From Arthrobacter sp. AQ5-06 (GTDB lineage: Bacteria; Actinomycetota; Actinomycetes; Actinomycetales; Micrococcaceae): a stretch of DNA of 64,000 nt. The stretch covers positions 1 to 64,000 of the forward strand of contig NZ_QMKP01000009.1 of the NCBI RefSeq assembly GCF_003287955.1, given 5' to 3'. The notes under the pieces are model-generated. The model was given only the letters and a program-made list of their open reading frames with translations, was not told the DNA's origin and searched no databases. Positions 44,540 through 53,013 of the stretch are shown one piece after another; positions within the stretch are counted from its first letter, which is position 1; every line of letters starts with the position of its first letter. The position numbers and the translations under genes are program-made.

Positions 44540-46012
44540 GTGAGCGAACCAATACCCCACCGTGCACATGGGCGCCAGGCGCCCGGGCAGGCGGGGGACA
44601 GCCGTGCGGCAAGCGGTCCGCCGCGCGCCGGCGCCACAGTGGCGGCGCTGGCGCTGGCGGCATTGCTGGCCGGTGCCGTCTGGTGGACCGTCACCACCGA
44701 TCCGTCAGCGGAGTGGGTGTCCCCCCTTGGCACGCTGGCGGCCTGGGCACTCTTTCTCCCGGCCGCACTGATGGCGCGCCGGATCCCCGCCCGGCATGCG
44801 GCCGCCGTCGTGCTGTTGGGCTCCGTGCTGCTGGGTATCGCGGCGATTTCTGCCCCGCCCGCCACGAGCAATGACTCCGCCCGCTACGCCTGGGACGGCA
44901 ACGTCCAGAAGGCAGGAATTTCCCCCTACCAATATGTGCCGGCCGATGAGGCCCTGCGGCCGCTGCGACCGGAATGGCTGTTTCAGGATGCCGGACCGGA
45001 CGGAACCTGCCACACCAACCCCTTTCCCTCCGGCACGGAGACCACCACCAACGTTCCCGGCGGCAGCACCCTGTGCACGGCCATCAACCGGCCCGCAGTG
45101 CCCACTGTCTATCCGGCCGTGGCGGAGCTGTATTTCCTCGCCGTCCGGCTCATCCCCGGCGCCGAGGCAGGGTTCGGTGCCTTCCAACTGGCCGGCCTGC
45201 TGCTGAGCCTGGCCGTGACAGTGCTGCTCCTGTCGTACCTTCGCCGCACAGGCCGTCCGGCACACCAGGCAGTGTGGTGGGGGTGGTCACCGCTGGTGGC
45301 CTTTGAAGCCATCAACGGCGCCCACGTGGACACACTCGGCGCCGCACTCGCCCTGGCCGCCGCGCTGCTGCTGGTGGGCCAGCGCACCCTGGGTTCCGGA
45401 ATGGCCTTCGGGGCGGCGGTAGCCACCAAGCTTATTCCCGCCATCAGCGCCCCGGCGCTGCTCTACCGCCGGCCGGTTCGCTTTGTCGCCGCGGCTGCGG
45501 CCACCTTCGCCGTGGCGTACGTTCCGTATGTCCTCGCCAGCGGCTGGACAGTGCTGGGCTACCTGCCCGAATACCTTCGCTCGGAGGGGTATGACGGGCA
45601 GGACAGCCCGCGCTTCACGCTGTTGAAGCTGGTGCTCCCGGCCAGTTGGTCGGCGCCGGTGGCACTGCTGCTGCTGCTGGGTCTGGCCGTGTATGTCTGG
45701 CGGACCACCAACGCCGCCCGGCCTTGGGACGGGCAGGTTTTCATGGTCGGAGGGACGTTGCTGCTCGTCTCGCCCAGCTACCCCTGGTACGCCCTGCTGC
45801 TCCTGCCGTTCGTGGTGCTCAGCCGGCGCTACGAGTTCGCCGCTATCGCCCCCGTGCTGGCGATGATGTACTTCACCGGCGCCGAACCGAACGGCCCGCT
45901 GGTGGCCAGGCTGGGCTTGGGCGCCGCCGCCGCGCTTATTGCGGTTGCCACGGTGGTGAGGCATCGGGCAGGACGGCGGATCGAGGGGCGGGGTCGCGGC
46001 GCGGAAGTATAG
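44540..46012 (+). CDS. GT87-type (DUF2029) integral membrane mannosyltransferase-like protein
   Basis: 490 residues with about ten or more membrane helices. The first outer loop carries the acidic motif SNDSARYAWDGNVQKAGISP, typical of GT-C enzymes that use polyprenyl-phosphate mannose, and later loops match mycobacterial alpha-mannosyltransferases. The GTG start at 44540 is only 28 bases from the divergent oxidoreductase start; the frame opens further upstream but that part is opposite the oxidoreductase gene. It is probably part of the same biosynthetic block and could transfer a sugar on the outer side of the membrane. Confidence 0.85.
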   Translation: MSEPIPHRAHGRQAPGQAGDSRAASGPPRAGATVAALALAALLAGAVWWTVTTDPSAEWVSPLGTLAAWALFLPAALMARRIPARHAAAVVLLGSVLLGIAAISAPPATSNDSARYAWDGNVQKAGISPYQYVPADEALRPLRPEWLFQDAGPDGTCHTNPFPSGTETTTNVPGGSTLCTAINRPAVPTVYPAVAELYFLAVRLIPGAEAGFGAFQLAGLLLSLAVTVLLLSYLRRTGRPAHQAVWWGWSPLVAFEAINGAHVDTLGAALALAAALLLVGQRTLGSGMAFGAAVATKLIPAISAPALLYRRPVRFVAAAAATFAVAYVPYVLASGWTVLGYLPEYLRSEGYDGQDSPRFTLLKLVLPASWSAPVALLLLLGLAVYVWRTTNAARPWDGQVFMVGGTLLLVSPSYPWYALLLLPFVVLSRRYEFAAIAPVLAMMYFTGAEPNGPLVARLGLGAAAALIAVATVVRHRAGRRIEGRGRGAEV

Positions 46013-46032
46013 GCTCGGCGCGATGCCGATGC

Positions 46033-47208
46033 CTACGCGGCCACCCGTGCGGGCCGGCGGAACGCCTTCAGCGCCGGCTCCACATAGCGCGCGGCCAGTG
46101 GGCCGAGGATGGCCATGATCAGCACGTACGCGGTTGCCAGGGCTGCGAGCTCGTCCGGGACCACGCCAGACGCCACGGCCAGCCCGGCGATGACGATGGA
46201 GAACTCGCCGCGGGCTATCAGTGCGGCGCCTGCACGGAAGCGTCCGGGACGGGCGATACCGGCCCGCTTGGCGGCCCAGATGCCAGTGAGCATCTTCGTT
46301 GCGGCGGTGAGGACGGCCAGGACCAGCGCCCAGCCGAGCACGGGCGGGATGGACGACGGGTCCGTGTTGAGTCCAAAGGCCACAAAGAAGATGGCCGCGA
46401 AGAGGTCCCGAAGCGGTTCCAGGATCCGGGTGGCGTTATGCGCCGTGGCGCCCGAGATGGCGATGCCCAGCATAAACGCGCCCACCGCAGCCGAAACCTG
46501 CATGGCGGACGCTACACCGGCCACCAGCAGCGCGGCACCGAGCAGGTTGAGCAGGAATACTTCGGAGTTCTCGCTGTGCACCGCTTGGGACACCCGGTGG
46601 CCGTGCCGCAGGGCCACCATCAGCACCACAGTGACCACTGCCAGGGAGATTGCCACGGTGGTGAGCCCGCCCAGGAAGCTGACGCCGGCGAGCGTTGCGG
46701 TGAGGATGGGGAGGTACACGGCCATGGCCAGGTCCTCGAACACCAGTATGGACAGCACCACGGGGGTCTCGCGGTTACCGATCCGGCCCAAATCCGTGAT
46801 GACCTTGGCGGCGATCCCGGACGACGATATATACGTAACACCGCCCATGACCATGGCGCCCACCGTGCCCCATCCAAGCAGCAGCGCCAGTGCCGCGCCG
46901 GGGATGAAATTCAGCACCAGGTCAAGAACACCGGCCTGCCAGGACCTGCGCAGACCGGTGAAAAGCTCGGCAGCCGTATATTCCAATCCGAGCATAAGCA
47001 GCAGGAGGATCACGCCGATTTCGCCGGAGAGATGTGCGAATTCCTGCATACCTTCGAGCTTGACCACGCCCCCTGCGCCGAAGGCAAGTCCGCCGACGAG
47101 GTAGAGGGGGATGGGTGACATTCCGATCCGTCCGGCCAGCCTGGCCAGCAGGCCAAGGCAGAACACAACTGCCCCCAGTTCAATGAGGGTCAGGGCCAAC
47201 GGGTCCAT
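46033..47208 (-). CDS. K+(Na+)/H+ antiporter, KhtU/CPA2 type
   Basis: 391 residues, about twelve membrane helices, cation:proton antiporter-2 family. Typical segments are LLLLMLGLEYTAAELFTGL, the helix IGNRETPVVLSILVFEDLAM (which precedes the transport Asp region) and FVAFGLNTDPSSIPPVLGW. There is no cytosolic RCK domain; the regulatory part is a separate gene immediately upstream. Members expel K+ or Na+ in exchange for protons. With KhtT the system is controlled by cyclic di-AMP in Bacillus; this control is from family knowledge. Confidence 0.9.
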   Translation of the reverse strand: MDPLALTLIELGAVVFCLGLLARLAGRIGMSPIPLYLVGGLAFGAGGVVKLEGMQEFAHLSGEIGVILLLLMLGLEYTAAELFTGLRRSWQAGVLDLVLNFIPGAALALLLGWGTVGAMVMGGVTYISSSGIAAKVITDLGRIGNRETPVVLSILVFEDLAMAVYLPILTATLAGVSFLGGLTTVAISLAVVTVVLMVALRHGHRVSQAVHSENSEVFLLNLLGAALLVAGVASAMQVSAAVGAFMLGIAISGATAHNATRILEPLRDLFAAIFFVAFGLNTDPSSIPPVLGWALVLAVLTAATKMLTGIWAAKRAGIARPGRFRAGAALIARGEFSIVIAGLAVASGVVPDELAALATAYVLIMAILGPLAARYVEPALKAFRRPARVAA

Positions 47209-47213
47209 GACGC

Positions 47214-47696
47214 TCAGCCGTTGCGCAGGATGTCGGCCGCCGAATCGAGGCCTTCTTGCGTTCCCACTGCGACGAGGAGGTCACCGGAGTGAAGTACGAC
47301 GTCGGGTCCCGGCGACGGGAGCACCTCGCCTTCACGCATGATCGCCACGATCGAGACTCCGCAGCGTGTGCGGATGCAAGCCTTCCCCATGGGTTGGTTC
47401 TGGAACGGGGAATCAGGAGCGATGGAGAACTGCCGGGTCACGATGCCCGGGATCTCCCTGTGCTCTTCGCTCAGCTTCATGGCAAGGTGCTGCCCGCCCA
47501 GGAGGTTGCCGAGCGTTGAGGCCTCATCTCCGGTCAGGGGAACCGAAGCCTGGCAGGTGTCGGGATCGTCCCAGGTGGAAACGATGAGTTCCATCGTGCC
47601 CTCCCGCAGCTCCACGACGCCGATGCGGCGGCCGGAAGCCGTCATGAAGTCCTTCCGCCGGCCCAGGCCGGGCAGGTCAGTCTCGTCCACGTTCAT
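47214..47696 (-). CDS. KhtT-like regulatory subunit of the antiporter
   Basis: 160 residues. The N-terminal ~70 residues start with LPGLGRRKDFMTASGRRIGV, a KhtT-type beginning. The C-terminal half is a TrkA-C/RCK_C domain (about 85-158; GVSIVAIMREGEVLPSPGP, VLHSGDLLVAVGTQEGLDSA). In Bacillus KhtT binds cyclic di-AMP and sets the activity of the KhtU channel. It ends five bases before the KhtU-like gene, so the two form an operon. Confidence 0.9.
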   Translation of the reverse strand: MNVDETDLPGLGRRKDFMTASGRRIGVVELREGTMELIVSTWDDPDTCQASVPLTGDEASTLGNLLGGQHLAMKLSEEHREIPGIVTRQFSIAPDSPFQNQPMGKACIRTRCGVSIVAIMREGEVLPSPGPDVVLHSGDLLVAVGTQEGLDSAADILRNG

Positions 47697-47781
47697 GCTT
47701 CCAGCCTAGTCTTCGCAGGCCCGTTTCGGGTGGCTGCGCACCGCGGGCAAGCCGGGGCGCGGGCTGAAGCATTCGTTCGCG

Positions 47782-49185
47782 CTAGGAGGCGGGGACTATG
47801 GCGATTGCGGTTTTGTCCGGCGACTTCACCGGCAGCATGACCAGCAGGCCGGCAAGCAGCACCAGCATGATGCCGAGGATTCCCCAGCGCTGGGCCTCGC
47901 CGGGCGCAACCAGCGGTGTGGCCACGGCGATGCACAGGGTGAACAGGGCCGGGGCAAGGAAGCTGACGGCACGGCCGGTGGTGGCGTAGAGGCCGAACAG
48001 TTCGCCGGACTCGCCGTGGGGTGCCAGCCGGGCGAGGTAGGCCCGCGACGAGGACTGGGCGGGGCCCACGAACAGGCTCAGGAACAGCCCGAAGACCCAG
48101 AAGGTGGTGCTGCCGGCCCACGCCATTCCGAAGAAGATGTAGTCTCCGTTGCCGAGGATCAGGATCATGGTGCCGGCGATCAACAGCCCAACGAGGGAAC
48201 CCACGATCACTGCCTTGGGCCCCACCCTGTCATCAAGGAAGCCGCCGATCACGGCGCCCACGGCCGCCACTACGTTGCCGAAGATGGCGAAGAAGATGAC
48301 CTGGGACAATTCGAAGCCGAACGTGCCGGCCGCGATGATCCCGCCGAACGTGAACACTGCCGCGAGGCCGTCGCGGAAGACGGCGCTGGCGAGGAGGAAG
48401 TAGATGGTGTGCGGGCTGGTGGCGTAGATTGCCTTGATTCGGCGGATCAGCAGGCCATAGGAGGCCAGGAAACCCAGCGGTTTGGCCTGCGCCGGCCGCG
48501 GGAGTTCCGGCACCGCGAACAGCACCGGCAAGGCGAAGACGAAGAACCACAGGGCAGAGAACACAGCCACCAGCCGGATGTTCAGGCTGTCCTCGGTGGA
48601 GGCGCCGAACCAGTCGAAGCTCGGCTGCACAAAGAGCTGCAGCACAATCAGCAGGGCCACAATGCCGCCCAGGTAGCCCATGCCCCAGCCGAATCCGCTG
48701 ACCTTGCCGATGTTCTTCGGTGTGGAGATCTGCGCCAGCATGGCGTTGTAGTTGACGCCGGCGAACTCAAAGAACACATTCCCCAGTGCGATCAGCGAAA
48801 CGCCCAGCAGCAGAAACTCCGGCCGCGGGAACACAAAGAAGCACAGGCCCGTCAGGATGGCGACTGCGGCCGTATTGACGCCCAGCCACAGCTTGCGGCG
48901 TCCGCCGCTGTCAGAGCGCTGCCCGGTCACGGGAGCCAGCAGGGCGATGGCGATCCCCGCAATGGCCAGTGCACCGCCAAGAACGGCCGAAGCCTGGTCT
49001 TCGCCGCCGAAGGCGTTGGAGGTGAGGTAGACGGTGAAGACAAAGGTGGTCATGACCGCGTTGAAGGCCGCCGAACCCCAGTCCCAGGCAGCCCATGCGA
49101 GCACACGGCCCTTTCCGGTGGCCTGGGTTCCGGACGCGAGTTCCGATGGCGGCTGCATGGCCTCAGGAGCGCTGGCGGTGTTCAT
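47782..49185 (-). CDS. UMF1/Atg22-like MFS transporter
   Basis: 467 residues with about twelve helices. The start of the domain (RVLAWAAWDWGSAAFNAVMT) is the hallmark of the UMF1 group of the major facilitator superfamily, related to yeast vacuolar effluxer Atg22. The frame opens at 49452, but the ATG at 49185 lies just before this signature. The substrate is unknown; export or uptake of amino acids is suggested by the yeast relative. It is divergent from the Mrp operon across 193 bases. Confidence 0.88.
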   Translation of the reverse strand: MNTASAPEAMQPPSELASGTQATGKGRVLAWAAWDWGSAAFNAVMTTFVFTVYLTSNAFGGEDQASAVLGGALAIAGIAIALLAPVTGQRSDSGGRRKLWLGVNTAAVAILTGLCFFVFPRPEFLLLGVSLIALGNVFFEFAGVNYNAMLAQISTPKNIGKVSGFGWGMGYLGGIVALLIVLQLFVQPSFDWFGASTEDSLNIRLVAVFSALWFFVFALPVLFAVPELPRPAQAKPLGFLASYGLLIRRIKAIYATSPHTIYFLLASAVFRDGLAAVFTFGGIIAAGTFGFELSQVIFFAIFGNVVAAVGAVIGGFLDDRVGPKAVIVGSLVGLLIAGTMILILGNGDYIFFGMAWAGSTTFWVFGLFLSLFVGPAQSSSRAYLARLAPHGESGELFGLYATTGRAVSFLAPALFTLCIAVATPLVAPGEAQRWGILGIMLVLLAGLLVMLPVKSPDKTAIAIVPAS

Positions 49186-49378
49186 AGGCTGAATCGTATC
49201 CGCCCCTGGCGAACATGGCGGTGATGATACGCCGGACACCCGGGAAATTCCAGGGACGCACGGTCCCGTGCGGGAAAAGTGCCAGTGCCGCCTTGATAAA
49301 CTCTGGCCACCGAACCTTACGAATGACCGCCTGCCATAACTTTTTGACAATCGAATCCTTGACGTTGCGGAGATACCA

Positions 49379-52300
49379 GTGATCACAGTCCTTGCCGTGC
49401 ACTTTACGGTGGCTGCTGTGGCGCCATTTCTGTTCAGGGCCTGGGGCCGCAACGCTTTCTACGCGCTGGCGGCTGTGCCCGCTGCGTCCTTTGTCTGGCT
49501 GCTGTTCCAGCACGGCGCGGTGTACTCGGACTCCGGTGCGGTCACGGAGGTCGTCCCCTGGATTCCCGGGCTGGATCTTGAATTCGCCTTCCTGCTCGAT
49601 CCCCTTGCCTGGGTGACGTCGCTCCTGGTCCTGGGCGTTGGCGCCTTGGTGCTCGTCTATTGCGCCCGGTACTTCAGCCTCAAGGACCAGGACCTCGGCG
49701 GCTTCGGCGCCCAGTTCCTCGCCTTCGCGGGAGTGATGTTCGGCCTGGTGGTAGCTGACGATCTTCTTCTGCTGTTCATTTTCTGGGAACTCACCACCAT
49801 CCTGTCCTACCTGCTGATCGGGTTCGCCCGCACCAGGCTGGCGGCACGGCGCTCCGCGCTGCAGGCCTTGATGGTCACCACCGCGGGCGGGCTGGCCATG
49901 CTGGTAGGCCTGATTATGCTTGGCCAGAGCGCGGGCACGTACCGGATCTCGGCAATCCTGGCGCAGGCTCCCACCCTGATCAGTGGACCTACCGGCGAAA
50001 TCGTCGCTGCTGCCGTCGTACTTATCCTGGTGGGTGCCATCAGCAAGTCCGCGCTGGTTCCCTTCCACTTCTGGCTGCCGGGAGCCATGGCGGCCCCCAC
50101 TCCGGTGAGCGCATACCTCCACGCCGCGGCGATGGTGAAGGCCGGGATCTACCTCGTGGCAAGACTTGCGCCGGGCTTCTCCGAGACTGCGTACTGGCAG
50201 GTCATCGTGCTGGGGCTGGGCCTGGCCACCATGCTTGTGGGCGGCTACCGGGCGCTCCGGCAGACGGACATCAAACTCATCCTGGCCTACGGCACCGTCA
50301 GCCAGTTGGGCTTCCTGGTCATGGTGGTGGGGCTGGGCACGCCGGATGCGGCCCTCGCAGGGCTCGCGATGCTCCTGGCCCACGGACTGTTCAAGGCCAC
50401 GTTGTTCCTGGTGGTGGGCATCATCGACCACCAGTCCGGTACCCGCGATGTCCGCCAGCTGTCCGGTGTGTTCCGGTCGTCCCGGGCCCTCGGAATTGTG
50501 GCCGGGATAGGTGCCGCATCGATGGCCGGCGTTCCGTTACTCGCCGGGTTCGTGGCCAAGGAATCAGTCCTGGAAGCCTTTGTCCACCACGCTTCCGACG
50601 GCGAGGCCTGGAGCATGGTGGTGCTCGTGGGCATCGTCATCGGGTCCATTCTCACGTTCGCCTACACTGCCCGCTTTATGTGGGGAGCTTTCGCGGTGAA
50701 GCCCGGGATTGAGCGGACAACGTTCAAGGCGGTCAGGCCATCGTTCCTGGCTGCCCCGGCCCTCCTCAGCCTCCTCACCATCGTCTACGGCCTCTGGCCG
50801 GCGCCGGTGGACGCCTGGGTCCAGCCCTACGCCGCGCTGTTCGCCTCCACCGCGCCCGACGCCGGCACGCCGGCAGAGCAGGCCGGCCACCTTGCGCTGT
50901 GGCACGGTTTCACCCCCGCCCTGGGGCTGACGGCCCTCACGTTCACGCTGGGCCTGGCGATGTACTTCGGACGAACCTTGGTGGCCCGCGCGCAGTCCCG
51001 CGTGCCGGGCTGGATCGACGGCGATCGCATCTACCAGCTCACCATCGGCGCGCTGGACGACACCGCGGTCTGGATCACGGGCCGCACGCAGCGTGGTTCC
51101 CTGTACTTCTACCTCGCCGTCATCCTCACCATGGCGTTCGTCCTGCCGCTGACGGCTATGCTGCTGGCGGGCAAGCCGCTGCCCGAGAACCTGTACTTCA
51201 TCGATCCCTACTCGCCGCTGCAGCCCGTGCTCGGCGCAGGGATTGTGATCGGCGCACTGGCCGCGGTCAAGGCCAACAAACGGTTCCTGGCCGTGCTGAT
51301 GGTGTCCGTGACCGGATACGGAATCGCCCTGATGTTCGCGCTCCAGGGCGCCCCTGACCTGGCCCTCACGCAGATGCTCGTGGAAACCATCATCCTGGTG
51401 GCCTTTGTCCTGGCCATGCGCAGCCTGCCCGCCGAACTCCGCGACCGCACCGGCGGCAAGTACCGGGTGATCCGCGTGATCATCGGGGCGGCCTTCGGAG
51501 TCACCATGGTCTTTGCCGCCATCCACGCCATGGGCGCCCGGGTGGCCGTCCCGGTGTCCCTGGAATTCCCCCGCCTTGCCTATAAAGGCGGCGGCGGGCT
51601 GAACATCGTCAACGTCACCCTGGTGGACATCCGCGCCTGGGACACGTTCGGTGAAATATCCGTACTTGCCCTGGCAGCCACAGGTGTTGCCAGCCTCATC
51701 TTCGTCCGCGGGCGCGGCGACCGGAGCAGGGTCTCTGAAACCATTGCCGAGGGCAGCGTAGGCCGTCAGGTTGCGGTGGATCCCGGGTCGCGGGAGGCCG
51801 CCGCGCTGGCCATCAGCCGCAAATTCGCAGCCTCCGCCCGGGATGCCTGGATTGTGGCGGGGCGGACCCTGGCACCGGAACGGCGCTCCATCATTTTCGA
51901 AGTGGTCACCCGGCTGATCTTCCACTCCCTGATCATCTTCTCCCTCTACCTCCTCCTGGCCGGCCACAACCTGCCCGGCGGCGGCTTCGCCGGCGGCCTG
52001 ACTGCCGGGCTGGCGCTGGCCATCCGCTACATGGCAGGCGGCCGTTTCGAACTGCGCGAGGCCACCCCCGTGGGCGCCGGCACCCTGCTGGGGATCGGGC
52101 TCGCCACTGCGGCAGCGTCGGGCGTGGTGCCGCTGCTGCTGGGCGGCCAGGTATTCCAGACCGCCATCATCGAACTTTGGCTTCCGGTATTCGGGGACAT
52201 CAAGTTCGTCACGTCCACCATTTTCGACATCGGCGTGTACAGCGTGGTGATCGGCCTGGTTCTGGACGTCCTGCGCAGCCTGGGCTCCGAGATCGACGAA

Positions 52301-52423
52301 CACTTTGACGAGCAGAGAACTGCGCCTGCCGAGGACTCGCCGACCGACGACGCCCCTCCGCAGGAGCAGCAGCACGAGCCCGCGGGTGTCCACGCCGAAA
52401 CCACCGCGAAGAGCCAAGGATGA
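49379..52423 (+). CDS. mrpA: Mrp Na+/H+ antiporter subunit A (with fused subunit B)
   Basis: 1014 residues, the longest subunit of the multi-subunit cation/proton antiporter. It has the complex-I NuoL-like core with the key helices AISKSALVPFHFWLPGAM and AYLHAAAMVKAG, and later subunit-B-type sequence near the C-terminus (GHNLPGGGFAGGLTAGLALA), so A and B are fused. It exchanges Na+ (or K+) for protons and supports pH and salt tolerance. The start is GTG at 49379 preceded by GGAG. The last ~35 residues are an Asp/Glu/Pro-rich tail. Next gene overlaps by ATGA. Confidence 0.96.
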   Translation: MITVLAVHFTVAAVAPFLFRAWGRNAFYALAAVPAASFVWLLFQHGAVYSDSGAVTEVVPWIPGLDLEFAFLLDPLAWVTSLLVLGVGALVLVYCARYFSLKDQDLGGFGAQFLAFAGVMFGLVVADDLLLLFIFWELTTILSYLLIGFARTRLAARRSALQALMVTTAGGLAMLVGLIMLGQSAGTYRISAILAQAPTLISGPTGEIVAAAVVLILVGAISKSALVPFHFWLPGAMAAPTPVSAYLHAAAMVKAGIYLVARLAPGFSETAYWQVIVLGLGLATMLVGGYRALRQTDIKLILAYGTVSQLGFLVMVVGLGTPDAALAGLAMLLAHGLFKATLFLVVGIIDHQSGTRDVRQLSGVFRSSRALGIVAGIGAASMAGVPLLAGFVAKESVLEAFVHHASDGEAWSMVVLVGIVIGSILTFAYTARFMWGAFAVKPGIERTTFKAVRPSFLAAPALLSLLTIVYGLWPAPVDAWVQPYAALFASTAPDAGTPAEQAGHLALWHGFTPALGLTALTFTLGLAMYFGRTLVARAQSRVPGWIDGDRIYQLTIGALDDTAVWITGRTQRGSLYFYLAVILTMAFVLPLTAMLLAGKPLPENLYFIDPYSPLQPVLGAGIVIGALAAVKANKRFLAVLMVSVTGYGIALMFALQGAPDLALTQMLVETIILVAFVLAMRSLPAELRDRTGGKYRVIRVIIGAAFGVTMVFAAIHAMGARVAVPVSLEFPRLAYKGGGGLNIVNVTLVDIRAWDTFGEISVLALAATGVASLIFVRGRGDRSRVSETIAEGSVGRQVAVDPGSREAAALAISRKFAASARDAWIVAGRTLAPERRSIIFEVVTRLIFHSLIIFSLYLLLAGHNLPGGGFAGGLTAGLALAIRYMAGGRFELREATPVGAGTLLGIGLATAAASGVVPLLLGGQVFQTAIIELWLPVFGDIKFVTSTIFDIGVYSVVIGLVLDVLRSLGSEIDEHFDEQRTAPAEDSPTDDAPPQEQQHEPAGVHAETTAKSQG

Positions 52424-53013
52424 GCGTCAACCTGACCCTGCTGACCATCATGGGTGCCCTGTATGCGTGCGGCATCTACCTGATCCTGGAACGCAGCCTC
52501 ACCCGGGTGCTGCTCGGGCTGATGCTGCTGGCCAACGCCACCAACCTGCTGATCCTGGCCACCGGCGGCTATGCCGGGCTGGCGCCGCTGTACAACAAGG
52601 ACACGGGCGCCCAGGAGTACTCGGACCCGCTTCCGCAGGCTCTGATCCTCACATCGATCGTGATCTCCTTCGCCGTGACGGCCTTTTTGCTCGGCATCAT
52701 TTACCGCACGTGGGTCCTGGCGCGCCAGGATGAGATCCAGGACGACATCGAGGACCTCCGCGTCGCCGAGACGCCCAGGTTCGACGCCGAGGACGACGCT
52801 CCGATCCCGGCCGAAACTTCCGAGTTTCCCCTGACCATGCTTGGCAGCGACGGGAGCTCCGTCTCAGACCACGCCACGGTGGCGGACGGTCCGGAAGCGG
52901 CCGGGGATTCCATCACGGCCGGTGCCAAGAAGATTCCCGCCGAGGATGCCGCCGCTGAAGAGCAACCCGGCTCGCAGAACGTAACCCCTGGTCCCGAAGG
53001 AGGTGTGAAGTGA
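52420..53013 (+). CDS. mrpC: Mrp antiporter subunit C
   Basis: 197 residues. The first ~110 form the NuoK-like three-helix subunit (LTIMGALYACGIYLILERSL, LGLMLLANATNLLIL). The last ~80 residues are an acidic, Ala/Glu-rich extension that ordinary MrpC proteins (about 110-120 residues) lack; it is probably a soluble tail. The gene overlaps both neighbours (ATGA at each end). Confidence 0.95.
   Translation: MSVNLTLLTIMGALYACGIYLILERSLTRVLLGLMLLANATNLLILATGGYAGLAPLYNKDTGAQEYSDPLPQALILTSIVISFAVTAFLLGIIYRTWVLARQDEIQDDIEDLRVAETPRFDAEDDAPIPAETSEFPLTMLGSDGSSVSDHATVADGPEAAGDSITAGAKKIPAEDAAAEEQPGSQNVTPGPEGGVK

Noticed and set aside
50564..52417. 617-codon open frame opposite mrpA
   Set aside because: His/Gly/Gln-rich sequence with no domain; a by-product of high GC on the coding strand.
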